Assembly: GCF_023721715.1 (NCBI RefSeq) | Contig: NZ_JAMDLG010000001.1 | Coordinates: 1,119,889-1,183,888 of the forward strand | DNA: 64,000 nt | Reading direction: 5' to 3' | Source: Parasegetibacter sp. NRK P23 | Lineage (GTDB): Bacteria > Bacteroidota > Bacteroidia > Chitinophagales > Chitinophagaceae | Shown: one piece after another, positions 52,770 to 61,711 of the stretch | Numbering within the stretch: position 1 is the first letter of the stretch | How the letters are laid out: each line of letters opens with the position of its first letter | The notes under the pieces: model-generated | Databases searched by the model: none | Told to the model about the DNA's origin: nothing | Seen by the model: only the letters and a program-made list of their open reading frames with translations | Position numbers and translations under genes: made by a program

Positions 52770-54209
52770 TTATTTCCAGCCACCTCCCAGCGACCGGTAC
52801 ACGCTCACCACGGCATTCAGTTGTTGCATCCTCGTTTCCACCAGTTCAAACTTCGCTTCCAAAGCATCGCGCTGTGTAAGCAATACTTCCATATAATCCG
52901 CCCTCGCGGAGGTGAACAGGTTATTGGAGATGTCTACCGACTGCGCCAGGGCCTCCACCTGTTTCGAGCGCAGCGCGTAGGTTTTTTCCAGGTTGCTGAT
53001 CTTCGACAACTGGTTGTACACTTCGGTATACGCATTCAATATAGTTTGTTCATACCCGAAAGCCGCCTGTACCTGTTTCGCGTTCGAAGAATAATACGCC
53101 GCTTTAATGGCATTCCTGTTCACCAATGGGGCGACAAGGTCCCCCGCAAGGGAATACAGTAAGGACTCCGGTGTTTTCACCAGGTAAGCGGGGTTAAATG
53201 CGCGGTAACCCACTGCCGCGGAAATACCCAGTGAAGGATAGAATTGTGCCCGGGCCACTTTCACATCCAGCTTCGCGGCTTCCAGTTCCTGTTCGGCCTT
53301 CCGGATATCGGGCCGGTTGGACAGCAGTTGCGCGGGCAACCCGGCATATACGGTCGCGGGCACCAGGTTATCAAAACCAATGGTGCTTCTGTTCACACGG
53401 CCAGGGAACCTTCCGCAGAGAAAATTGATCTTGTTCTCCGTTTCAACGATCTGCTGCTGAATGGTGTATTGCATACTTTGTGTGCTCAGCAGCTGCGCCT
53501 CAAAGCGGCGCACGGCCAGTTCGGTTACCCTTGTGGCCTCTTTCTGCAAACGCACCACCTTCAACGCGTTTTCCTGTAACGAAATGTTTTGTTGCAGGAT
53601 AGCCAACTGGTTATCGAGCGCGAGCAGTTCGAAATAGGAAGCGGCTATTTCGGAGATGATATTGGTCACCATGAAATTTTTCCCTTCCGCGGTGGCCAGG
53701 TAGCGCAGCGCTGCCGCTTTGGTAGCGTTCCGCAGTTTGTGCCAGATGTCGGCTTCCCAGGTGGCATAAGCCGCTACGCCAAAGTCTCCCAGCGGCTCCG
53801 GCATCTCTTTCCCCGGCTTGATCTCCGTATTGGCCTCCATCGCGCCGATATTGGTGTACCGCGCTACCTTATCTACGCCCACGCCGCCTTTCACCCCCAC
53901 AAAAGGCAGGTATTCCCCTTTGCGTGCACGGATTTCGTTCCGGCTGATCTCGATTTCCTGCAAGGTGATGTTCAGTTCCTGGTTGTTTTTCAGCGCGGTA
54001 TCAATTAACGCTACCAGGTAAGTATCTGAAAAGAACTGTTTCCAGCTGGTGGAAGCCGTGTTCGCGGTATCAGGACTTGTGCTGTCGTTATACGCCAACG
54101 GTGTTGCCTTGTCCTCCGTTCTCCCGGTGATTACCGGTGTTTTACAAGCGGTATAAGTGATCGCCAGAAAGGCGATCACTGCATATTTAGTGGTTTTTCT
54201 TTTTACCAT
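52770..54209 (-). CDS. TolC/NodT-family outer-membrane efflux lipoprotein
   Basis: A 479-residue lipoprotein with lipobox YTAC (Cys 22). Two OEP repeats are visible. The first runs from LVALIDTALKNNQELNITLQ to SEIAASYFELLALDNQ. The second runs from LLSNRPDIRKAEQELEAAKL through ARAQFYPSLGISAAVGYRAF to NAYTEVYNQLSKISNLEK. The signature NRPDIR is typical of NodT-type channels. It would form the outer-membrane duct of the tripartite pump. Its first 23 bases overlap the end of the RND pump gene, indicating tight coupling. Confidence 0.93.
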   Translation of the reverse strand: MVKRKTTKYAVIAFLAITYTACKTPVITGRTEDKATPLAYNDSTSPDTANTASTSWKQFFSDTYLVALIDTALKNNQELNITLQEIEISRNEIRARKGEYLPFVGVKGGVGVDKVARYTNIGAMEANTEIKPGKEMPEPLGDFGVAAYATWEADIWHKLRNATKAAALRYLATAEGKNFMVTNIISEIAASYFELLALDNQLAILQQNISLQENALKVVRLQKEATRVTELAVRRFEAQLLSTQSMQYTIQQQIVETENKINFLCGRFPGRVNRSTIGFDNLVPATVYAGLPAQLLSNRPDIRKAEQELEAAKLDVKVARAQFYPSLGISAAVGYRAFNPAYLVKTPESLLYSLAGDLVAPLVNRNAIKAAYYSSNAKQVQAAFGYEQTILNAYTEVYNQLSKISNLEKTYALRSKQVEALAQSVDISNNLFTSARADYMEVLLTQRDALEAKFELVETRMQQLNAVVSVYRSLGGGWK

Positions 54210-57200
54210 GGTGCATCATTTCTTCTGTTAAAGGAACTTCGTCTTCTTTCTTAATCAGCTTACGGCCATCAGCAAGCGAAGCGAATACATAATACAATCC
54301 GGGCACGATGACCACGCCGAATACTGTACCCAGCAACATGCCGCCCGCCGAAGAGGCGCCAATGGTTCGGTTACCGAGTGCGCCGGGACCGGTGGCGAAT
54401 ACCAATGGAATGAGTCCCGCCACGAAGGCGAACGAGGTCATGAGGATGGGCCGGAAACGTACTTTCGCGCCTTCAATCGCCGCTTCCAGGATGGTGGCCC
54501 CCTCCTGTCGCTTCTGCACCGCGAACTCCACGATCAGCACGGCGTTCTTTCCAAGCAATCCCACCAGCATCACTAATCCCACCTGCGCGTAGATATCGTT
54601 GGAAAGGCCCATCAGTTTCAGCAACATGAATGCCCCGAAAACACCGGCGGGCAGCGACAACACCACCGATAGCGGGATGATGAAACTTTCGTACTGCGCC
54701 GCCAGTACCATATATACGAAGGCCAGCACGATGATGAAGATGTATAAGGCTTCGTTGCCCCGTTCCACTTCATCCTTTGAAAGCCCCAGCCAGTCTATAT
54801 CGTAGCCGCGGGGCAGGTTTTGCTTCGCCACTTCCTGTATGGCCCGGATGGCCTCGCCGCTGCTGAAACCTTTTGCGGGCGCACCGTTGATCGCCGAAGA
54901 AGTGTACATGTTGAAACGCGTGATCTCGTTCAGCCCCTGCGTTTTTTTCACTTTCATGAATGCGGAATAGGGCACCATCTCATCCCGGTTGTTCTTCACA
55001 TAGAGATCAAGGATATCTTTCGGAAGCGCACGGTATTCAGGCGAAGCCTGTACATATACTTTGAAGAAAGTACCGAAGCGGATGAACCCCTGCTCATAAG
55101 TACTGCCGATAAGAATAGAAAGATTGTCGAGCGCTTTCCCGATGGAAACACCTTTCTGCATGGCGGCCTGGTTGTCGATCTCCAGTTCGTACTGCGGATA
55201 GTTGGCCGCGAAGAACGTGAACAATCCCGTGAGTTCCTTCCGCTTTTTCAACGCGGCCATAAAGGAGTCGTTCACTTTTTCGAATTCCTTGTAATCACCG
55301 GTATTCGTTTTGTCCAGCAACCGGAGGGAGAAACCGCCAGCCGCGCCATAACCAGGAACCGCCGGGGGTTCGAAAAACTCAATGGTGGCACCCGGAATAT
55401 TTTTCGCATCGTGTTCCAGTTCCTCGATGATTTCACGGGCGGAATGCTTGCGTTCTTTCCAGTCTTTAAGGTTGATCAGACATGTTCCGGCGTTGGAACC
55501 GCGTCCTTCCGTCAGCACTTCGTAACCTGCCAGCGCTGAAACGGATTGCACGCCTTCCACATGTTCGGCTACCTGTTGCAACTGCCGCGAAATATCATTG
55601 GTTCTTTCCAGCGTGGAGCCGGGTGGCGTTTGAATGATGGCGTAGATCATGCCCTGGTCCTCGCCCGGGATAAAGCCCGCGGGCAGCGTATGCGTGGTGA
55701 GCCAGATGCCGCCGCAGAAGGCAAGGAGCAGTGCAAAAGTAACGGTGCGCCTGTGCACAATCCTGCGCAGCAACGAAGTGTAGCGGTTCGTAAGGCCGTC
55801 GAACCGGCGGTTGAACCAATCCAGGAAACGGTTCACGGGCGTTCGCTTACGGGGATGCGCATGCGTATCTTTCAGGATCATTGCACACAGTACCGGGGTG
55901 AGCGTTAACGCCACGATGCACGAGATCACGATGGAGGAGGCCATGGTGATGGAGAATTGCCGGTAGAACACGCCCACGGGGCCAGACATAAACGCCACCG
56001 GAACGAATACCGCGGTCATGAGCAACGTGATGGCGATGATGGCACCGCTGATCTCGTTCAGCACTTTCTTCACGGCTTTGTACGGCGAGAGGTGCTCTTC
56101 CGCCATCTTCGCGTGCACGGCTTCCACGACCACGATGGCATCGTCTACCACGATGCCGATGGCCAGCACCAGCGCGAACAGCGTGATGAGGTTGATGGTG
56201 AGTCCGAACATTTTCATGCACATGAACGCGCCAATCAGCGATACCGGCACCGCGAGTGTGGGAATCAGCGTGGAGCGCCAGTCGCCAAGGAACAGAAACA
56301 CCACGATGGCCACCAGGATGAACGCTTCGGCCAGTGTGTGCATTACCTTATCGATAGAGGCATCCAGGAAATGCGACACATCATAACTGATCTGGTATTC
56401 CATGCCAGGCGGGAACGATGTTTTTTTGATCTCTTCCAGCTTGGCTTTCACTTCTTTGATCACCTCGCTAGCGTTGCTGCCATAAGTTTGTTTCAGCATG
56501 ATGGCCGCGGAAGGATGGTTGTCGAGGTTCGAATAAATATCGTAGAACTCGCTGCCAAGTTCCACATCGGCGATATCTTTCAGGTGGAGGATTTCACCGT
56601 TGGGCGTGGCCCGTACGATCACCTGCTCGTATTGTTCGGTCTTGTTGTAACGACCGGAATAGGTTAACACATATTCCAGCGACTGCGATCTTTTTCCCGT
56701 GCTCTGGCCAAGCCTTCCTGGGGAACCGATCACACTTTGTTCGGCCAGCGCCTCCATCACTTCATCCGTCGAAACATTGTAAGCGCGCATCCTGTCGGGT
56801 TTGAGCCATATCCGCATCGCGTACTGGCGGCTGCCGAGGATCCGCGCGGCGCCAACGCCTTTCAACCTGCTCAGTTCATTCACGATGTTCACGCTCGCGA
56901 AGTTGTAAAGGAATTTCTCATCCGCTTTTTTATCGTGGCTGAACACGTTCACGTACATGAGCATGTTGGGAGAGGTATAACTCACCACCAGTCCTTCTCT
57001 TTGCACCAGTGGTGGAAGGCGGTTGGTGACCTGTTCGATCCGTGTCTTTACGTTTACCATGGCCAGACTTGGATCGGTATCGAGATCAAATACGACCTGG
57101 ATGGTTGCTTCCCCCGCGCTGGTGGCGTCGGAGGTCATGTATTTCATGCCTGGCGTACCGTTGATGGCCTTTTCCATGGGAATAAGTACCGATTCCACGA

Positions 57201-57369
57201 GCACATGCGCGCTGGCGCCGGGGTAGGCCACATTCACCACCACCATGGGCGGCGCGATGGCCGGGAATTGAGAAACGGGAAGCGTTTGAATGGCCAGGGC
57301 GCCCATAAATATGATCACAAGCGAGATCACAATGGCGAGCACCGGCCTTTGTATGAATTTCTTGAACAT
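54187..57369 (-). CDS. RND multidrug efflux pump, HAE1/AcrB type
   Basis: A 1060-residue inner-membrane proton antiporter of AcrB length. It starts MFKKFIQRPVLAIVISLVII, the standard TM1. The proton-relay aspartates lie in GIVVDDAIVVVEAVHAKM of TM4, and VALTLTPVLCAMIL marks TM6. The second half repeats the pattern with PAGFIPGEDQGMIYAIIQTP in the porter domain and LVGLLGKNAVLIVEFAV in TM10. The C-terminal tail is short and charged. It exports drugs or other hydrophobic compounds through the TolC-like channel. It is 23 bases from the adaptor gene and overlaps the channel gene. Confidence 0.96.
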   Translation of the reverse strand: MFKKFIQRPVLAIVISLVIIFMGALAIQTLPVSQFPAIAPPMVVVNVAYPGASAHVLVESVLIPMEKAINGTPGMKYMTSDATSAGEATIQVVFDLDTDPSLAMVNVKTRIEQVTNRLPPLVQREGLVVSYTSPNMLMYVNVFSHDKKADEKFLYNFASVNIVNELSRLKGVGAARILGSRQYAMRIWLKPDRMRAYNVSTDEVMEALAEQSVIGSPGRLGQSTGKRSQSLEYVLTYSGRYNKTEQYEQVIVRATPNGEILHLKDIADVELGSEFYDIYSNLDNHPSAAIMLKQTYGSNASEVIKEVKAKLEEIKKTSFPPGMEYQISYDVSHFLDASIDKVMHTLAEAFILVAIVVFLFLGDWRSTLIPTLAVPVSLIGAFMCMKMFGLTINLITLFALVLAIGIVVDDAIVVVEAVHAKMAEEHLSPYKAVKKVLNEISGAIIAITLLMTAVFVPVAFMSGPVGVFYRQFSITMASSIVISCIVALTLTPVLCAMILKDTHAHPRKRTPVNRFLDWFNRRFDGLTNRYTSLLRRIVHRRTVTFALLLAFCGGIWLTTHTLPAGFIPGEDQGMIYAIIQTPPGSTLERTNDISRQLQQVAEHVEGVQSVSALAGYEVLTEGRGSNAGTCLINLKDWKERKHSAREIIEELEHDAKNIPGATIEFFEPPAVPGYGAAGGFSLRLLDKTNTGDYKEFEKVNDSFMAALKKRKELTGLFTFFAANYPQYELEIDNQAAMQKGVSIGKALDNLSILIGSTYEQGFIRFGTFFKVYVQASPEYRALPKDILDLYVKNNRDEMVPYSAFMKVKKTQGLNEITRFNMYTSSAINGAPAKGFSSGEAIRAIQEVAKQNLPRGYDIDWLGLSKDEVERGNEALYIFIIVLAFVYMVLAAQYESFIIPLSVVLSLPAGVFGAFMLLKLMGLSNDIYAQVGLVMLVGLLGKNAVLIVEFAVQKRQEGATILEAAIEGAKVRFRPILMTSFAFVAGLIPLVFATGPGALGNRTIGASSAGGMLLGTVFGVVIVPGLYYVFASLADGRKLIKKEDEVPLTEEMMHHGKKKNH

Positions 57370-57392
57370 CTACTTCATTTTGTGTGAGCAAA

Positions 57393-58472
57393 CTATTGGG
57401 TGGGCAGTTTGAGGTGGGCCATCACTTCACGCGGGGCCTCTACTTCAAAATCAATGCGGTCGCCATCCTGCACTTTACGGATGCCTTCCAGGAGAATCTG
57501 TTCGTTGGGGGAAAGGCCGGAAGAAACAAGGAACAAATCGTCCAGTTCAGCGCCCACAGTGATTTCACGGGCATGGACCTTCTTATCCTTATCCACCACG
57601 TACACGAACTTTTTATCCATCACCTCGTAAGTGGCTTTTTGCGGGATCACCAGGGCGTTTTTCTGAAGTTCGGTTACGCAAACATTACCTGTTTCTCCAT
57701 GCCGCAACAGTTTTTTCGGATTGGGGAAAGTAGCCCGGAAGGGGATATTACCTGTTTCATTGTCGAAATCGGCTTCGATGGTTTCCACCACACCGGTGTA
57801 AGGAAATAGCACGTTGTTGGCCATGCGCAGTTGCACCTGGAGTTTTTCCTTCCTTTCTTTGGAAGCATAGTCGAGGTACTCCGCTTCCGGCACATTAAAA
57901 TAGACCCACATCTGGCTGTTATCGGACAAACTGGTGAGCAAATCCCCTTCATCAACCAGGCTTCCGGGCCGGACCAGGAACCGGTCGATAATACCATCGA
58001 AGGGTGCACGGATGCTGGTAAATTGAAGATGCACCTGCGTTAAACCCAGTTCAGCCTTCGCTTTGGCGAGCTTCGCTTTGGCCATGGCCAGTTCGTTGGG
58101 AGAAACAACTTTGTTATCGGTCAGTTTTTTCGTGTTCTGGTATTCGATTTCAGCGAATTCCACTTCGGCGCGGGCTTTCTCGGCTTCGGCCTCGTACAGC
58201 TGCGGCATGATCTGGAAAAGCAGTTGCCCTTTCTTCACATACTGGCCCTCATCCACAAATATTTTCTGGAGATAGCCCCGTTCCTGGGCCCGCAGTTCAA
58301 TGTGTTGTATGGACCTGATCTGGCATACATAATTCCTTACAACAGCGGTATCCATTTGCAAGGGTGTGGTAACGGTATATTTTGTTTCCGCTTCTTTTTC
58401 TTCGTGGTGCGAGGAGCAGCCGACATAAGTCAATGCGGCGCACAGGCTCATCAGCATGAACATATTCTTCAT
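57393..58472 (-). CDS. RND efflux periplasmic adaptor lipoprotein
   Basis: A 359-residue membrane-fusion protein with lipobox YVGC (Cys 19). The first half of the barrel-sandwich is IRSIQHIELRAQERGYLQKI with YVKKGQLLFQI. A helical hairpin follows (EAEKARAEVEFAEIEYQNTK to LAMAKAKLAKAKAELGL). The second lipoyl-like half is FTSIRAPFDGIIDRFLVRPG, then a beta-barrel and membrane-proximal domain. It bridges the pump and the channel. It is the first gene of the three-gene efflux operon. No exact promoter element is visible in the 93 bases upstream. Confidence 0.95.
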   Translation of the reverse strand: MKNMFMLMSLCAALTYVGCSSHHEEKEAETKYTVTTPLQMDTAVVRNYVCQIRSIQHIELRAQERGYLQKIFVDEGQYVKKGQLLFQIMPQLYEAEAEKARAEVEFAEIEYQNTKKLTDNKVVSPNELAMAKAKLAKAKAELGLTQVHLQFTSIRAPFDGIIDRFLVRPGSLVDEGDLLTSLSDNSQMWVYFNVPEAEYLDYASKERKEKLQVQLRMANNVLFPYTGVVETIEADFDNETGNIPFRATFPNPKKLLRHGETGNVCVTELQKNALVIPQKATYEVMDKKFVYVVDKDKKVHAREITVGAELDDLFLVSSGLSPNEQILLEGIRKVQDGDRIDFEVEAPREVMAHLKLPTQ

Positions 58473-58565
58473 GATCGGGAGAAATTTTATTACCTGGGAG
58501 GTGATAGAAATAATAAGGATTAACCCGTTACTGGCGGGTATGAAATGGTTGTAAGAAAGAAGGAA

Positions 58566-58982
58566 TCATATTCTGAAAACCTGCAACAGACTACTGCGAA
58601 AGGATGCAGTGCGGGAAAGGTGTGCGGGAAATGGCAAGCGATCGATGAAGAAGAAGGAATATCCGGGGTAATAAGGTGCGAAGATGGAAACGAGGTCGTA
58701 ACCGAAAAGTTTCGATTTTTTAAGCAGCGTCCATTGAAGTGTATCGTCTTCAGTTTCTTCGGCTACAATCAGTTCTACCTCCTGTTCGGCGGGCACTTTC
58801 TGAAACTGCAAATCGTTGGCGCAGATGGGGAGTAGTTGTGTTTTGAAGTGCTGGTGCGCATGGTCCACCTTCAGGGCCGGGGCATACGACCTCACCGCAT
58901 GGTACGCGGTTGCCTGCGTAGCATGATTTCCGGAGAAAAGGAAAACGGCGAGGGGTAAAAGTATTCTAAATAGCCACTTCAT
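58566..58982 (-). CDS. Small secreted protein of unknown function
   Basis: A 138-residue protein starting with a hydrophobic signal-like segment (MKWLFRILLPLAVFLFSGNH). The mature part is His-rich at first (HAVRSYAP, VDHAHQHFKT), then has an acidic stretch VPAEQEVELIVAEETEDDTL and an aromatic-rich C-terminus (FAPYYPGYSFFFIDRLPF). I do not recognise a family. It lies 93 bases upstream of the efflux adaptor on the same strand, with only a short hairpin (ACCCG/CGGGT) between, so cotranscription is possible. The start codon is in a perfect palindrome that may restrict translation. Confidence 0.5.
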   Translation of the reverse strand: MKWLFRILLPLAVFLFSGNHATQATAYHAVRSYAPALKVDHAHQHFKTQLLPICANDLQFQKVPAEQEVELIVAEETEDDTLQWTLLKKSKLFGYDLVSIFAPYYPGYSFFFIDRLPFPAHLSRTASFRSSLLQVFRI

Positions 58983-58994
58983 TTGAAGTGGCTA
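58971..58994. promoter_or_regulatory. Perfect 24-base palindrome over a start codon
   Basis: TAGCCACTTCA (58971-58981) is exactly inverted at 58984-58994 with two bases between. The ATG of the small secreted protein (58982-58980) sits at its centre. As RNA it would form a 10-base stem with the AUG in the loop and stem. Confidence 0.6.
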
Positions 58995-59043
58995 AATTAG
59001 TACAATGGTTTGAAATATGAAATCTCCGTATGTTAAATAGATT

Positions 59044-60315
59044 TTAATGCGGGGTGCGACCCTCTAATCTGGTGGCCATTTTTTCCCGGAGCTGCCTGTA
59101 TGCTTCCTGTTCCGGCACCAGTTCCGCGGCCATGGTACTCCAATGTAGCGCACGTTTCAATTCGCCTTTGTCCTTTACCGCATTGTAAAAATGAGAAGCA
59201 CATACAAAAAAACGATCCGCCACGCCTTCTACGTAACTTTTTTTCATGAACTCCTTCAATTTATCAAACTCTTCCTGTTTGGTGCTGTCGTACTGGCCGG
59301 TTAAAAAAGGCTGCATGAAAGCATCGTACCGTTTTTGGTTTTCCTCCCTTACCTGCTGAACAGACATGGGCAGAAATTCCTGCAAAAACAGATTGACGGC
59401 CGCTATCAGCTCAGGAACCTTCCCCGCTTTATCGAAGTAACCGATTTGTTTCGCTTCAAAAAAATGTTGGAAGAATATGGGCATACCTGGTATTTGTTGC
59501 GCAGTACCGATCCATTTTTTTGCCTGTTCCAGACTGTCATTTTCCAGGCATTTTTCCACCTCCTGCTGTAACAGGGAAGCGAATTTGTAGGCCATATCGG
59601 CTTCTTTTGCAGCATGAGCGCTATCGCCGGTGAACAGAATATCCTTGTGGCGCATGATGTGATCGAAACTTTTCGCGGCAATACTGTTTACATTGTCCGC
59701 CAAAAATACAAGCGCGGGCAATTGCTTTTTTTCAGCCAAAGACAGGGTGTTCAGGTACGCATCCAGCGGAGCGGTATTGTTCATTTCCAGCAGCGAAAGT
59801 TTGGCTATATACATTTTCAGAAAAGCAGTATCCTGCTTGCCGGTTTCAAACTCCTTACTCATTCTATGAACCGTATATGGATCTGAAACAGCTTTCAGCG
59901 CCTTTGCGGCTTCACCGATGAAAATCTGCTGATCGGGGAAATAGCCAATGGCCTTGTGTACCAGTTCGCCATCATTTTTAAGATACAGGAAAGTGGGATA
60001 TGCCCCTACATTGTATTGTTTGGCCAAAACGCTTCCTTCAGTCGTTTCCGCATCCAGTTTATAATTAATGAAGGAGGCATTATATGTTTCGCCCACCGCA
60101 TGTTGCGGAAAAATATTTTTAGCCATCAATTTGCAGGGTCCGCACCAAGTGGTGTAAACATCTACAAAAACCGGTTTCCCCGATTGCTTTGCTTCGGCCA
60201 TGAGTTGTTCCCAGGAGCCTTCAAAAAACACCATTCCCTTTTGCTGGGAAAATCCCGCGCAGGAGCAGATAGTGAGCGCTGCCAGTAGCAGCGCTTTATG
60301 GAAAGTAAATGACAT
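59044..60315 (-). CDS. Secreted thioredoxin-fold protein
   Basis: A 423-residue exported protein (signal region ALLLAALTICSCAGFSQ). The thioredoxin domain covers about 30-150, with redox motif TTWCGPCK (Cys 58, Cys 61) and the cis-Pro loop VGAYPTFLYL. It is followed by a long helical region (about 160-415) with TPR-like character: AAKALKAVSDPYTV, AYKFASLLQQEVEKCLENDS, KGELKRALHWSTMAAELVP. It would act on disulfides in the periplasm or at the surface. It starts 21 bases after the SusD stop, so it belongs to the third SusC/SusD operon, an arrangement common in Bacteroidota. Confidence 0.88.
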   Translation of the reverse strand: MSFTFHKALLLAALTICSCAGFSQQKGMVFFEGSWEQLMAEAKQSGKPVFVDVYTTWCGPCKLMAKNIFPQHAVGETYNASFINYKLDAETTEGSVLAKQYNVGAYPTFLYLKNDGELVHKAIGYFPDQQIFIGEAAKALKAVSDPYTVHRMSKEFETGKQDTAFLKMYIAKLSLLEMNNTAPLDAYLNTLSLAEKKQLPALVFLADNVNSIAAKSFDHIMRHKDILFTGDSAHAAKEADMAYKFASLLQQEVEKCLENDSLEQAKKWIGTAQQIPGMPIFFQHFFEAKQIGYFDKAGKVPELIAAVNLFLQEFLPMSVQQVREENQKRYDAFMQPFLTGQYDSTKQEEFDKLKEFMKKSYVEGVADRFFVCASHFYNAVKDKGELKRALHWSTMAAELVPEQEAYRQLREKMATRLEGRTPH

Positions 60316-60336
60316 GTTGATTGATTATAACCTTTA

Positions 60337-61701
60337 TTAACGTGGGTTCTGGTCCATGCCGGTGGCGGCGATCACCGTTTGAGGAATAGGAAATACATAC
60401 CTGGGATCGTTGGGCGGCAATTCAAAGGTTTGTCCTGCAACGGTGCGTTGCAATTTCATGGCGAACCTGGTATCGCGGTTGAACCTTTTGAGATCCGTCC
60501 ACCTGATGTTGCGCGCCACCAGTTCTTTCCTGCGTTCCAGGATTATCTTTTCCAATATTTCAGTTTCATCGGTTGAAACCAGCGGCACATAAGTGCCCTG
60601 AACATATCTTTTTCCGAGCAGGCTGTTCAGGTAAAAAAGTGCCTTGGTATAATCGCCATCCCGGGCATAACATTCAGCGGCAATGAGGTATGTTTCATCT
60701 GTTGCCAGTCCGGTAAACCTTGACCATGCGCCACCATAATTGCCGCCAAATGTGATCGTAAGCACTCCGGTTCCCGGATCTTCCACGTCAAAGAAAAATG
60801 TTTTGCGCAGGTCGTTGGCATCATACAAATTGTAAAATGATTCCGTGACGGGAAATTTATAATCGAAGCTATACGCAAAATTGGGGATGGTCAAATGCAT
60901 GAGTACCTCCTCATTCATGGTGGGAAAACGGGGATACGCGAATGGATCAAGGTCATTGTAATCCATTAATTCGTCTTGTATATCCAGTTGTTTCAGGGCA
61001 TTCTCCAATGCTTTGTCGTACCTGCTCATGCTCAGATAAATGCGGGCGAGCAAGCCGTAGGCGGCTGCTTTGGAGGAGCGCGATTTGAATTTCGCCTGCG
61101 CGGGCAGCAGGTTGGCGGCCAGCTCCACGTCTTTCAGTATTTGATCGTAGGTTTCCTGGAGTGTCGGGCGTTTGGAAATGGCAAACACATTCGATGCAGT
61201 TCTTATGGGCACGCCTTTCAGGGTGCCGGCTGTGGCGGCCTCGTACAATGGCGCATACAACGTGGCCACTTCGTACAAGGCCATCCCGCGCTGAAAAAGG
61301 GCCTCCCCCTTTATGGTATTTTTTTCTGTTTCACTTCCACTGCTGATGCCCTCCAATCCTTCCAGGATCACATTGGCATTGTAGATGCGGCTGTAAGGTA
61401 CGTTCCAGTCTGTTGCCTGGTCGTTGGGCAGGTATATCTCTTTGCTCCAGGTGTACGCATTCTTTTCGAAGGCGTTGGTGATGCTTTGGAAATCAAGGTC
61501 ATTGTGGTACAAATCTCCCGCGGCCAGTTCGCTTACCGATCCGGTAAAATTCATTTTCTGTACCTGGTCGAGTATCATTCTGAAATCTGCCAGGGTTGAG
61601 GGGATCAGTTGACCTTTGGGTTCAATGTCCACAAATTTTTCGCAGGCGCTTAACATGAGCGCCATTGAAAGCAGGAGTATATAATTTATTTTTCTGTTCA
61701 T
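60337..61701 (-). CDS. SusD/RagB-family lipoprotein
   Basis: A lipoprotein of about 454 residues with lipobox LSAC (Cys 20), followed by EKFVDIEPKGQLIPSTLADF. Helix-rich motifs include WNVPYSRIYNANVILEGLEG, GEALFQRGMALYEVATLYAP, KAAAYGLLARIYLSMSRYDK and DETYLIAAECYARDGDY, and the C-terminus reads RYVFPIPQTVIAATGMDQNP, all standard for SusD. The upstream ATG at 61785 lies inside the SusC gene and lacks a signal peptide, so 61701 is the start, ten bases after the SusC stop. Confidence 0.94.
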   Translation of the reverse strand: MNRKINYILLLSMALMLSACEKFVDIEPKGQLIPSTLADFRMILDQVQKMNFTGSVSELAAGDLYHNDLDFQSITNAFEKNAYTWSKEIYLPNDQATDWNVPYSRIYNANVILEGLEGISSGSETEKNTIKGEALFQRGMALYEVATLYAPLYEAATAGTLKGVPIRTASNVFAISKRPTLQETYDQILKDVELAANLLPAQAKFKSRSSKAAAYGLLARIYLSMSRYDKALENALKQLDIQDELMDYNDLDPFAYPRFPTMNEEVLMHLTIPNFAYSFDYKFPVTESFYNLYDANDLRKTFFFDVEDPGTGVLTITFGGNYGGAWSRFTGLATDETYLIAAECYARDGDYTKALFYLNSLLGKRYVQGTYVPLVSTDETEILEKIILERRKELVARNIRWTDLKRFNRDTRFAMKLQRTVAGQTFELPPNDPRYVFPIPQTVIAATGMDQNPR

Positions 61702-61711
61702 TGGTGTCGTT

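Noticed and set aside
57086-57391. 101-codon leftward ORF over the RND pump start
   Set aside because: Out-of-frame shadow of the pump gene on the same strand with no independent support.
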